Assembly (NCBI GenBank): GCA_964451415.1
Contig: CAYVHU010000006.1
Coordinates: 115,606-179,605 of the forward strand
Length of the DNA stretch: 64,000 nucleotides
Source of the DNA: CAYVHU01 sp964451415
Lineage (GTDB): Bacteria > Pseudomonadota > Alphaproteobacteria > Rhodospirillales > Magnetovibrionaceae
Reading direction: 5' to 3'
A model generated the notes under the pieces. That model ran no database searches. It saw only the letters and a program-made list of their open reading frames with translations, and was not told the origin of the DNA. A program made the position numbers and the translations under genes. Below are positions 9,668 to 16,795 of the stretch, one piece after another. How positions within the stretch are numbered: position 1 is the first letter of the stretch; each line of letters starts with the position of its first letter.

Positions 9668-10660
9668 TCAAGCCTCCAGGCCGATCTGTCCGGCCTTGGG
9701 ATACCGTTCACCGACAGCCGAACCGATCGGCATGGCGGCGTTCAGATCTGCCAATTCCTGCGCAGAAAGCGCAATCTTCGCCGCGGCCATATTCTGTTCA
9801 AGATATTTGAGCCGTTTGGTACCGGGAATGGCAAAAACCACATCGCCTTGAGCCAGCACCCACGCCAGCGCGATTTGCGCCGCCGTGGCATCATGGTTCT
9901 GCGCGATGGCGTTCAAGGTTCCCAATTGCTCAAGGTTGCGGCGCAGGTTGTCGCCGGAAAACCGCGGTGCGATGCGCCGAAAATCATTTTCCGCCAACGC
10001 ATCCGAGGTCGTGATGGTCCCAGACAAAAGACCCCGGCCCAGCGGGCTGTAGGCAACCAGCGCAATGCCAAGTTCGGTGCATGTCGGCAGAACCTCGGCC
10101 TCGACTTCGCGCGTCGTTAAAGAGTACTCGTTTTGCACCGCGGCGATCGGATGGGTGGCGTGCGCGCGGCGCAAGGTCGGCGCGGACACTTCACATAGTC
10201 CGAGATGAAGCACCTTGCCCTCTTCCACCAGACGCGACATGGCGCCGACGGTGTCCTCGATAGGAATGTCCGTATCAATGCGGTGCACATAATACAGGCC
10301 GATGGCTTCCACGCCCAATTTCTTCAAGGATGCCTCGCAGGCTTGACGCATATATTTCGGTGTGTTGTCGATCACGCGTTCATACGCCCCTTCGGCGCGG
10401 CGGATACCGAATTTCGTGGCCACGAACGCATCGCTTGCTGTTCTATCTGCGATAAACTTCGCCACAAGGCGTTCATTATGGCCGTTACCGTAGGTATCGG
10501 CCGTATCGAAAAAGCGTGCGCCCAACTCGTAGGCGCGGCTCAAAACATCCAGTGAAACCGCGTCGTTCGTGTCCCCGTAAAATTCCGACATGCCCATGCA
10601 GCCAAGCCCAATGGCCGCAAGAACCGGGCCGTCTTGTCCCAATTTACGCTGTGTCATCAT
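9668..10660 (-). CDS. Aldo/keto reductase
   Basis: A 330-residue (beta/alpha)8-barrel NADPH-dependent oxidoreductase that reduces aldehydes or ketones. The catalytic tetrad is visible: Asp in FFDTADTYGNG, Tyr in the same motif, Lys in VATKFGI and His in YYVHRIDTDIPIEDT. The C-terminal cofactor region reads VFAIPGTKRLKYLEQNM. It resembles the YakC/AKR13 group in its opening KLGQDGPVLAAIGLGCMGMSEFYG, but the substrate is unknown. The start lies inside the last 17 bases of an upstream marR gene on the same strand, so the pair is one transcription unit and the reductase is probably induced through that regulator. Confidence 0.94.
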   Translation of the reverse strand: MMTQRKLGQDGPVLAAIGLGCMGMSEFYGDTNDAVSLDVLSRAYELGARFFDTADTYGNGHNERLVAKFIADRTASDAFVATKFGIRRAEGAYERVIDNTPKYMRQACEASLKKLGVEAIGLYYVHRIDTDIPIEDTVGAMSRLVEEGKVLHLGLCEVSAPTLRRAHATHPIAAVQNEYSLTTREVEAEVLPTCTELGIALVAYSPLGRGLLSGTITTSDALAENDFRRIAPRFSGDNLRRNLEQLGTLNAIAQNHDATAAQIALAWVLAQGDVVFAIPGTKRLKYLEQNMAAAKIALSAQELADLNAAMPIGSAVGERYPKAGQIGLEA

Positions 10661-11186
10661 TTGAAAAATCCTCTTCTTCGCTGCGCGAGAGTTCCCCCGT
10701 GCGCGCCATCATGTGCTGCAAAACGTCCCGCGCCGAAATAACGGTTTGTGGATCCAGACCTTGATTCAGTTTTGCCACCCGCGCGTAATAATCCGGCATC
10801 AGTTTATCCAAAAGTGCACAGCCCGCCTGCGTCAGCACAACACGCGATCCGCGGCCGTCTTGCGGTTCATCGCGGCGCACGACAAGACCGTCGCGCCCCA
10901 AACCTTGCAACAAACCGCTCATGGTCGCACGCGTCACCCCTTGTTTGCGTGCCATATCCATGGGCCGTGCGCCGTGATCGTCTTCGCGCATCAGCAGCAC
11001 CAGGGCAATCCACCGCCCGTGGGACAGACCGTAACGGCCAAGCAGAACATCCAGATCGACCAAAAGGTCCGAAGCGCAACGCAATGTCGTTAAAAACAGA
11101 CACACCGCATCGGCGTCGATCGCGCCGTAGCCGGCTTCGAAGCGGCGCACAAAATCTGGTGTGGGCAGATCCCGCAGCAAAAACAT
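10644..11186 (-). CDS. MarR family transcriptional regulator
   Basis: A 180-residue winged-helix protein. A helical N-terminal part (VRRFEAGYGAIDADAVCLFL) precedes the DNA-binding core with MDMARKQGVTRATMSGLLQG as recognition helix and the wing VVRRDEPQDGRGSRVVLTQAG. It overlaps the aldo/keto reductase start by 17 bases. A perfect inverted repeat lies 8 bases upstream of its start codon, so autoregulation is likely. The upstream junction with the accessory island begins immediately after that operator, yet the operator and the gene look undamaged. Confidence 0.92.
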   Translation of the reverse strand: MFLLRDLPTPDFVRRFEAGYGAIDADAVCLFLTTLRCASDLLVDLDVLLGRYGLSHGRWIALVLLMREDDHGARPMDMARKQGVTRATMSGLLQGLGRDGLVVRRDEPQDGRGSRVVLTQAGCALLDKLMPDYYARVAKLNQGLDPQTVISARDVLQHMMARTGELSRSEEEDFSNDDTA

Positions 11187-11193
11187 GGGGTAA

Positions 11194-11209
11194 AGTTAGG
11201 CGGCTAACT
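11194..11209 (-). promoter_or_regulatory. Palindromic MarR-type operator
   Basis: AGTTAG-GCGG-CTAACT is a perfect inverted repeat with 6-base arms. It sits 8 bases upstream of the marR start. Repeats of this form (AGTTAG/CTAACT halves about 10 bases apart) are typical MarR-family binding sites. It probably controls the marR-aldo/keto reductase pair. Confidence 0.6.
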
Positions 11210-11217
11210 ATATGAAG

Positions 11218-11418
11218 TCAACCCTTTGTGTGGTTCTGTGTGATCTTTTCCGCCAGCGATCGACCAACGAATACCGAGCGCGCCATTTCCGATTCCACAA
11301 TGGCGGCCCAGGCTTCCGCCTCGCGTTTGGTGTCGAAAGTATTGGACTGGACGGGGTAGCCCCTGCGTCGCACCAAAGCCCGCCACTGATAAGGTCCGCG
11401 TTTTTGGATGGTCGCCAT
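11218..11418 (-). pseudogene. Truncated tyrosine-recombinase (phage/island integrase), N-terminal fragment
   Basis: A 66-residue reading frame starting MATIQKRGPYQWRALVRRR and continuing through NTFDTKREAEAWAAIVESEM. This matches the N-terminal arm-binding part of short-form tyrosine integrases (basic strand-rich start, then the TKREAEAWA helix). The core-binding and catalytic domains, with the R-H-R-Y residues, are absent: the frame stops after SLAEKITQNHTKG at the junction with the marR promoter. Start has GGGAGAG nearby. It lies just downstream of a tRNA-Arg 3' fragment on the same strand, the usual place for an integrase. It is a remnant left by deletion of the rest of an integrated element and cannot be an active recombinase. 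Confidence 0.75.
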
Positions 11419-11530
11419 GGATAGACTCTCCCAAGCAATAATTTGAGAAAGTGCACCAAAATTGTATCAAAAGGCAAATTTGCGCCCGTAGCCGCCAAGG
11501 GGAGGGGAATGTTGATATTATTGAAAAAAT

Positions 11531-11575
11531 TGATGCACCCGACGAGATTCGAGCTCATGACCTCTGCCTTCGGAG
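11531..11575 (-). repeat. tRNA-Arg(CCG) 3' fragment, probable attachment-site (att) core
   Basis: Read on the minus strand, the sequence runs from an anticodon loop CTCCGAA (anticodon CCG) through a variable region, a T-arm (ATGAG-CTCGAAT-CTCGT) and an acceptor 3' strand CGGGTGC-A, followed by TCA. The 5' half of a tRNA is missing: upstream bases do not pair with the anticodon stem. A 3' half-tRNA beside an integrase start is the usual signature of an att site. The matching intact tRNA-Arg is not in this window. AT-rich, non-coding sequence fills most of 11419-11707 around it. Confidence 0.65.
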
Positions 11576-11707
11576 ACGGGTAGATATGATAAAGATCCTG
11601 TTATATAAAATACTTATTCGGTCGCTGTCACTGGCGCATTCCGAAAAAAGACTTATAAAACAGAACGTCGCAGATTGGGGTGATCACAATTTAGTCACAG
11701 TCCGTTT

Positions 11708-13333
11708 TTATTGTTCCCTGTACACATCAAATCCATCAGCCCCACGTAATTTTGGGTAGTATGGTGAATCATCCATCACTGGTGTCACGGCATCTTTGTA
11801 GTCACCGAATATGTTATCAGGATCGTGGTACCACCTAAGCCCAAAGCCGGGCGCATGAAACATGCAGCGGCTCTCCCAGAACTTTGAAGCCGTGGCATCA
11901 ATTACCGCATGGCTGAATATCCGCCGCAAACGGAAATCAAGGTGATTTAGTGATTCTAAAGTCCCAAATTCAGTAACCCAAACGTAACGTGGGAACTCGT
12001 GATAAAGTAGTGCGCTCTTAAAATCAGTGCCAATATCGTTTTTCATCATTCTGGCTTTGTACTTCCAGCCATATGTAAGGTAAGTGCGAGCAATCACCTT
12101 ATTATCATCAATGGCCTTCACAAAATCATCGCCTAATGGAATTGCCCCACCTAAATTGTCCTTGTGAAGGCTCCTGTGATCTTCCCAATGACTTTGATAG
12201 TTCCTGAGCAATTCCCAAGCAAGTTTCTCTGCGTTTTCAGCAGGGATAAACACTTTGCTGGGAAGCGGGATAATGACCCAAGATACCTGCTCAACCGAGT
12301 AAGGGGTTTCCCCAAAGGGGCTTGTATGCTCAACAGGCATTCTAAGGTTTGCACCTCGTTGATCGTCATTAACCAAGAAAGCTTCGCAAAATTCGGCACG
12401 AGTTGGTTCAGTGGGAAGGTCTACATTCGGCTCAATTTCTTTCATCGAGTGACCAGTGGCGACCACGGCATGGCCAACTCCACCTCCATTATGTAGCCCT
12501 AAAATCACAGGAATCCCAGAATCAACATATCTGTTTATAATGTCGTGTGGCCTGAGTTTTTTCCAATTGATTGCCATGTTATTATTTGGATCGATGCCAA
12601 TGTAGGTAAATGGCTCACGATCCATTGTTCGTAAGGCTTGCACCATGTGGTTTAGACCAAGGAATTCGCTACCAGCAGGCAGGGACCGTGAAAGGGAAAC
12701 ATCAGCAACTTTCATCGCCGCCTTTGTAATGTCGACTGTAGAAAACCACTTGCCACGATGCCGCGTATGAAAATGGCGACCCGCCATCCATATGGAAGCT
12801 TGAGCACAAGCACCAACACGGGAATCTTGTTGGGTGAACGGCATTCCGCAAATGCGAAATGTTGCGCCTAATAAATGGACTTCATAATGAGCATAAACAA
12901 GGAGGTGAGATTTAAGGAAGTTTTGTACATGTGGAACCGCAATTACAACGCAGCCAAGCGGTGCGTGGGTAATGGGGCGAACAACGAAAAATCCGACGTA
13001 ACCATCATCCATCCCTGCATCTTGTAAGCGTTTGCTTAGGACGGCAGGGTCAGTTTCTGAAAAAATATCGGTAATATCAGTGTTGAAAAAATGAAACCGA
13101 CGACAAAGTTTGGTATGACGCTTAAAAACAGTAGCGTAAAACTCAGAAAATGCAGATGTGAAATCCCTATCCAGATATTCATCTTCAATGACCACGCTTT
13201 TCACTGAAAGTGTTTTTAGGTGGTTGACCACTCCCGCAACGGCGGAAATGTCACTCTGCATATCAATCGAAGACCTAAGATCACGCCAATCTGCATCGGT
13301 GGAAAGCCTATGTATGGCAATATTGGCGCTCAT
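11708..13333 (-). CDS. C39/papain-like cysteine peptidase-domain protein, function unknown
   Basis: A 541-residue protein I cannot assign to a named family. The middle third has the layout of C39-like (papain-fold) peptidases: Cys176 at a helix start in DSRVGACAQASIWMAGR, His288 in GGGVGHAVVATGH, and Asn322-Asp323 in FLVNDDQRG, where C39 enzymes carry their third catalytic residue. About 150 residues precede this domain (with DIFSETD and a hydrophobic strand region GYVGFFVVRP) and about 210 follow, ending with an Asp/Tyr-rich tail. No signal peptide or membrane helix is evident, so it is probably cytoplasmic. Start is supported by AGGGGG 5 bases upstream. Codon use is clearly AT-richer than in the flanks, which implies transfer. 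A terminator and a 60-residue gene lie immediately upstream on the same strand. Confidence 0.7.
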   Translation of the reverse strand: MSANIAIHRLSTDADWRDLRSSIDMQSDISAVAGVVNHLKTLSVKSVVIEDEYLDRDFTSAFSEFYATVFKRHTKLCRRFHFFNTDITDIFSETDPAVLSKRLQDAGMDDGYVGFFVVRPITHAPLGCVVIAVPHVQNFLKSHLLVYAHYEVHLLGATFRICGMPFTQQDSRVGACAQASIWMAGRHFHTRHRGKWFSTVDITKAAMKVADVSLSRSLPAGSEFLGLNHMVQALRTMDREPFTYIGIDPNNNMAINWKKLRPHDIINRYVDSGIPVILGLHNGGGVGHAVVATGHSMKEIEPNVDLPTEPTRAEFCEAFLVNDDQRGANLRMPVEHTSPFGETPYSVEQVSWVIIPLPSKVFIPAENAEKLAWELLRNYQSHWEDHRSLHKDNLGGAIPLGDDFVKAIDDNKVIARTYLTYGWKYKARMMKNDIGTDFKSALLYHEFPRYVWVTEFGTLESLNHLDFRLRRIFSHAVIDATASKFWESRCMFHAPGFGLRWYHDPDNIFGDYKDAVTPVMDDSPYYPKLRGADGFDVYREQ

Positions 13334-13353
13334 CTATCCCCCTGCAATCCAAC

Positions 13354-13383
13354 AAAAAAAAGGGCAGCCTCTGCTGACTGCCC
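13354..13383 (-). terminator. Intrinsic terminator between the 60-aa gene and the peptidase gene
   Basis: On the minus strand GGGCAG and CTGCCC form a 6-base-pair stem with a 10-base loop, followed by eight T residues. It starts 28 bases after the stop of the small gene and ends 21 bases before the peptidase start. It would make the small gene an abundant separate transcript, with only read-through reaching the peptidase. Confidence 0.8.
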
Positions 13384-13410
13384 GGATTTCGTGACTAGGA
13401 ACGACTCTTA

Positions 13411-13593
13411 TTAGCCCATTAACAACATTCCGCTTTTCTGTTCGGCAGAGCGGATATTGTCTTCAATTTCATCAATCTCACTGCGCGTCTGATCACTGAC
13501 TTTCCAACCCAAGCCTGGAACACACTCATCGTCCGCCTCAATCTCTTTGACTGAGATTCTGGGCACGGATTCGCCGAATTGGCGCTTTTTCAT
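13411..13593 (-). CDS. Small acidic protein, possible partner or substrate of the adjacent peptidase
   Basis: A 60-residue protein of unknown family. The N-terminus is basic (MKKRQFGE), the middle contains a single cysteine (Cys24) in ADDECVPGLGW, residues 34-52 are acidic and predicted helical (DQTRSEIDEIEDNIRSAEQ), and the end is hydrophobic with glycines (KSGMLLMG). No membrane helix or classical signal is seen. Start has a strong Shine-Dalgarno (AGGGGAAGG). It precedes the C39-like peptidase gene on the same strand, with an intrinsic terminator between. Precursor-peptide genes often have this organisation ahead of their processing enzymes, so a peptide substrate is possible, but so is a regulatory subunit or antitoxin-like partner. 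Codon use is AT-rich like its neighbour. Confidence 0.6.
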   Translation of the reverse strand: MKKRQFGESVPRISVKEIEADDECVPGLGWKVSDQTRSEIDEIEDNIRSAEQKSGMLLMG

Positions 13594-13947
13594 GACCTTC
13601 CCCTTTAGACGTCTGTGGGTGATAAACCCGCTAACTCGCTGATTTGACTCGTAATTTTAAGCAAATTGAACTTCTAAAAACATTGAGTCTCAGATACTTA
13701 GCGGGAGAAACATAACATTTTCTTGAAAAAATGCACGGAAAAACTTGACAAAGGTGATTGTAATTTCAGCACATCCACAAGCGGTTTCTCTAATGAACTA
13801 GAGATAGATAAGGAGCTAAGCAGGTAAATGCACGTAAATTCATTTGTGCAACACCAAAAACGGCACAGATCGGTCTTAACGTGCGTCATGCTCCATGTAG
13901 TGCTGGCGCACTTAACCACCAAGGTAAATCCGCATAAAACCACTAGA
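13594..13947 (+). other. AT-rich intergenic stretch of the island, no convincing gene
   Basis: About 350 bases between the small-protein gene and the IS remnant. Short open frames exist on both strands, but none has a ribosome site plus recognisable protein features. The part nearest 13593 must hold the promoter of the small gene; no clear -35/-10 pair was found. I see no other structure. Confidence 0.5.
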
Positions 13948-14440
13948 CTGGCCCCCATTTAAACCGGACACCCTGACCTCGTCAGGAGGCTTAAGGATAT
14001 CCTTGAGCATATGCCTATGTCTTACTTTGAAGGCCATGTTGAGATTATTACCGATAGCGGTCGCCGTCGGCACTGAAAAGCTCACCGGTGTCCTCAACAA
14101 GGAAAAAAACCTTACCGGCCTTGATCCCGTCAATCACAAGCGGGTCTATCGCCCTAGAAACACGGTGCTTCACCATGGGATTGAACCTGCACCCCTGCTT
14201 CACGCCGGTCGCTAGTCCGCAATCCAATGGCATAGCGGAGAGCTTTGTCAAAACCTTCAAACGCGATTATGCTCGCATAAACCCGTTGCCAGACGCCGAT
14301 ACCGTGCTGAAAGCGCTTCACCGGTGGTTCGTGGATTACAACAAGAACCATCCACACAGTGGGCTCAAATGGATGTCACCAAGAGACTTCTTCAGAGCCC
14401 CGTTGCAAACCCGTCAGGGTGTCCGGTGAAATGGGGGCAA
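13948..14440 (+). mobile_element. Internally deleted IS3-family insertion sequence
   Basis: The ends are matching imperfect inverted repeats. The left end (from 13949) begins TGGCCCCCATTT and continues ACCGGACACCCTGAC. The right end, read inward from 14439/14440, begins TGCCCCCATTT and continues ACCGGACACCCTGAC. The interior is about 490 bases, against roughly 1.2-1.5 kb for an intact IS3-family element, and encodes only the C-terminal part of the DDE transposase. No clear 3-5 base target duplication is visible. It is a deletion derivative that could be moved only by a transposase acting in trans. Confidence 0.8.
14088..14429 (+). pseudogene. IS3-family transposase OrfB, C-terminal fragment
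   Basis: From about residue 35 the frame reads LHPCFTPVASPQSNGIAESF, then VKTFKRDYARINPLPDADTV and WFVDYNKNHPHSGLKWMSPR. This is the end of the integrase core of IS3-family OrfB, with the third acidic catalytic residue (Glu of GIAESFVKTFKRDY). The first two catalytic aspartates and OrfA are missing. The bases before about 14150 do not read as transposase in this frame. Non-functional. Confidence 0.8.
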
Positions 14441-14472
14441 GTCAACCCCGACATAACATGCGCTTGGACAGG

Positions 14473-14811
14473 TTAGTCGAAAAGCGGCTCCTGGCCGTCC
14501 GGAAGGTAGCGATTCTCCGGATCTTCCACCTCCAGCACCCACAAATCAGGATCGATATTGGACTCGCGCGCAACGTAAGCGTCGCACGCGGCCTCAAGTC
14601 CACGAACCACCGCCATCCACACCCGCGCCCCGTTCGCATCGAAACGCCGCGCCAAAAGGTCGCATCCGCCATCAAGACGATTGCGCTTGAGCAAAACCTG
14701 TCCCGCATCCGCATCACCACGGCGCACCACCACCACCGGCAGCATGAGGCCATCGCAAATCCGCAATTGCGCCTTTACCCAAATTTCCGTTTTAAGTCGC
14801 GGCTCACACAT
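14473..14811 (-). CDS. DUF1491 family protein
   Basis: A 112-residue protein matching the alphaproteobacterial DUF1491 family: start EPRLKTEIWVKAQLRICD, the central VVVVRRGDADAGQVLLKRNR and the end SNIDPDLWVLEVEDPENRYL. No biochemical role is established for the family. No signal or membrane helix is seen. It is the first core gene to the right of the island; the IS right end is only 33 bases past its stop. The gene itself is intact. Confidence 0.88.
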   Translation of the reverse strand: MCEPRLKTEIWVKAQLRICDGLMLPVVVVRRGDADAGQVLLKRNRLDGGCDLLARRFDANGARVWMAVVRGLEAACDAYVARESNIDPDLWVLEVEDPENRYLPDGQEPLFD

Positions 14812-14861
14812 CAGGCACTTTCCTCATAGCCGCGAAACGACAGACCCCGCCCCCACAAACG

Positions 14862-14890
14862 ACAAACCCCGCCACAAGGACGGGGTTTGT
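14862..14890 (-). terminator. Hairpin terminator downstream of the DEAD-box helicase gene
   Basis: ACAAACCCCG (14862-14871) and CGGGGTTTGT (14881-14890) form a perfect 10-base-pair stem with a 9-base loop, 19 bases after the helicase stop. The T-run is better on the plus strand (TTTT after 14890). On the minus strand it is followed by CGTTTGT, so termination there may be weaker. Confidence 0.6.
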
Positions 14891-14908
14891 TTTCAACAAG
14901 CTCGATTT

Positions 14909-16231
14909 TCAAGCCGCTTGATTGCCGCCGCGGCGTCGCGCGCGCATGGGGCGCTGACCGCCCCCCGATTTGGAGGCATGCTTGGGGCCGTGCTTCTTCG
15001 CTCCGCCATGGCCCTTGGGCTGATTAGGACGCCCTCCCTGACCACGACCGCGACCGCCCTGCTTGGGCGGAGGCATGGTCGGCATGGCCATGGCCTCGGC
15101 ATGGAATGGGTGATCGCCCATCACGGGGATGGATTGGCGGATGATTTTTTCGATCGCCACCAGATAATCACGTTCTTCCGCATCGCAAAATGAAATCGCC
15201 TGCCCGCTGTCACCGCCGCGCGCGGTGCGCCCGATGCGGTGCACATAATTTTCCGCGTCGTTGGGCAGGTCAAAGTTGATCACGTGGGTGACACCATCAA
15301 CGTCGATGCCGCGCGCCGCAATGTCCGTGGCCACCAACACGCGCAGCTTGCCCTTACGGAAATCCTGCAAGGTGCGCTGACGGGCGTTTTGCGTTTTGTT
15401 GCCATGAATCGCGCCGGCACGCACCCCGTCCTGTGCAAGATGGCGCGACACTCGGTCGGCGCCGTGCTTGGTGCGGGTAAAGACCAACACGCGTTCGATG
15501 GCGTCGTCCTTCATCACGTGGCTGAGCAAGGTACGTTTTTTTGCTTTCGGCACGTGCAGAATGCTTTGTGTGATGCGTTCCGCCGTAGTGGCCTGGGGAG
15601 CGACCTCGACACTGACCGGATCCGACATCAGGCCCTCGGCCAGACGACGGACGTTCGTTGGCATGGTGGCGGAAAACAACAACACCTGACGCTGACGCGG
15701 AAGGGTCGCGGAAATCTTGCGCACATCGTGGATGAAGCCCATGTCCAACATGCGGTCGGCCTCATCCAGAATAAAGGTTTCAACGCGGTTCAGGCGCACC
15801 TTATCCTGGTTCATCAGGTCCATCAGGCGTCCCGGCGTCGCCACCACAATCTGAACGCCGTCGTTCAGGGCCTTGGCCTGCCTGAACAGCGGCGTTCCAC
15901 CGTAGACGGCCAAACTTTTAATGTTCAAATGACGCCCATAGGTCATCACACTCTCAACAATCTGGTGCGCAAGCTCACGCGTCGGCGCCAAAATCAGCGC
16001 GCGCGGACATTTGCGGGCAGGCTGGGCGTTCGCTTCGCTCAGGCGCTGCAACAAAGGCAGCACGAAAGCGGCGGTCTTGCCCGTACCCGTCTGAGCCACG
16101 CCCAACAGGTCGCGGCCTTGTAACAGGGGGGGAATGGATTGCGCCTGGATCGGCGTCGGCGTATCGTAGCCCTCAGCCGTCACCGCACGCAACAGGGGCT
16201 CGATCAAACCGAGCCCTTTAAAGTCAGTCAT
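14909..16231 (-). CDS. DEAD-box ATP-dependent RNA helicase (RhlE-like)
   Basis: About 440 residues. All helicase motifs are in order: Q motif (TPIQAQSIPPLLQGRDLLG), Walker A AQTGTGKTAAF, PTRELAHQI, TPGRL, DEADRMLDMGF, SATMP, then helicase-C motifs ARGIDVDGV and HRIGRTARGG. The last 60 residues are rich in Gly, Lys, Arg and Gln (GRGRGQGGRPNQPKG), an RNA-binding tail as in RhlE proteins. Such enzymes act in ribosome assembly, RNA decay and cold adaptation; a cold-shock gene lies upstream on the same strand. An ATG exists 15 bases earlier, but AAGAGA lies about 7 bases before the MTDFKGLGL start, which also fits relatives. Confidence 0.95.
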   Translation of the reverse strand: MTDFKGLGLIEPLLRAVTAEGYDTPTPIQAQSIPPLLQGRDLLGVAQTGTGKTAAFVLPLLQRLSEANAQPARKCPRALILAPTRELAHQIVESVMTYGRHLNIKSLAVYGGTPLFRQAKALNDGVQIVVATPGRLMDLMNQDKVRLNRVETFILDEADRMLDMGFIHDVRKISATLPRQRQVLLFSATMPTNVRRLAEGLMSDPVSVEVAPQATTAERITQSILHVPKAKKRTLLSHVMKDDAIERVLVFTRTKHGADRVSRHLAQDGVRAGAIHGNKTQNARQRTLQDFRKGKLRVLVATDIAARGIDVDGVTHVINFDLPNDAENYVHRIGRTARGGDSGQAISFCDAEERDYLVAIEKIIRQSIPVMGDHPFHAEAMAMPTMPPPKQGGRGRGQGGRPNQPKGHGGAKKHGPKHASKSGGGQRPMRARRRGGNQAA

Positions 16232-16306
16232 ATAATCTCTTTTCATTGTTTGGGGGCGTAAGGCGCGGGCGCGGCCTCCGTTGAGACCGCGCCGCGCAAC
16301 CCCCGT

Positions 16307-16355
16307 CTGGACCTAAGTCCAGGGCGACGATCTGGACTTAGTCCAGCGCGACAAT
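16307..16355 (-). repeat. Imperfect 24-25 bp tandem duplication over the cold-shock gene stop codon
   Basis: Plus-strand bases 16307-16331 and 16332-16355 are near copies, each beginning CTGGAC, containing TTAG/CTAAG then TCCAG and ending GCGAC(G/A)AT. On the coding strand each copy spells Ile-Val-Ala-Leu-Asp, the C-terminus of the cold-shock protein. The first copy carries the stop codon; the second lies in the 3' untranslated region. Confidence 0.7.
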
Positions 16356-16547
16356 ATTGTCCGCCGCCATCTTGCCGTTCTTGCCGGCGGTCAGGTCGAA
16401 TTCGACCTTCTGACCGTCGCGCAGGCCGGAAAGACCGGCGCGCTCAACCGCGGTGATGTGGACGAAAGCATCCTTGGAGCCGTCTTCCGGTTCGATGAAA
16501 CCAAAACCCTTGGTGGCGTCAAACCACTTTACGGTACCTTTAGCCAT
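16338..16547 (-). CDS. Cold-shock domain protein (CspA family)
   Basis: A 69-residue single OB-fold protein that binds single-stranded RNA and DNA and melts RNA structure. RNP-1 (KGFGFIEPEDG) and RNP-2 (DAFVHITAV) motifs are intact. An in-frame ATG lies 9 bases upstream (MTVMAKG), but AAGGA is 1 base from it and 10 from MAKGTVKWF, so I take the latter. About 250 bases upstream are non-coding, consistent with the long 5' leader that controls many csp genes post-transcriptionally. A second csp of the same length lies near 46 kb. The stop-codon region is duplicated. Confidence 0.95.
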   Translation of the reverse strand: MAKGTVKWFDATKGFGFIEPEDGSKDAFVHITAVERAGLSGLRDGQKVEFDLTAGKNGKMAADNIVALD

Positions 16548-16795
16548 AACTGTCATTCCTTTGACATACAATTTTAGGACGGGCGACCACCTTGGCAGCC
16601 CGCTTAGGGTAACGCTCACAATGTCAGGGAGTAACTTGATGGGCCGCAGAAACTGTTTCTAAGGAAAACTGTCATCGCATACAAACAGTCAACACAACAC
16701 AGGCGCGCTCAGCAGGGAACACAAGACGAAAGTGCAACGCAGCCCTTACATAACCCTTTTTTCTCGATTTTGCAATGAAATTTCATTTTGTGCCT

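Noticed and set aside
11531..11575. Functional tRNA-Arg gene
   Set aside because: Only the 3' half is present; the 5' acceptor strand, D-arm and 5' anticodon stem are missing.
13411..13593. Resemblance of the 60-residue protein to Pup/UBact (small, acidic helix, glycine near the C-terminus)
   Set aside because: It lacks the GG-Gln/Glu end, has a cysteine and hydrophobic tail, and no proteasome or Pup-ligase genes are near.
13698..13958. 86-codon minus-strand frame in the island gap
   Set aside because: No ribosome site, Ser/Cys/Phe-rich low-quality translation, and it runs into the IS end.
14003..14215. 70-codon frame at the left part of the IS remnant as a separate gene
   Set aside because: It has no transposase or other family pattern and overlaps the recognisable OrfB fragment in another frame.
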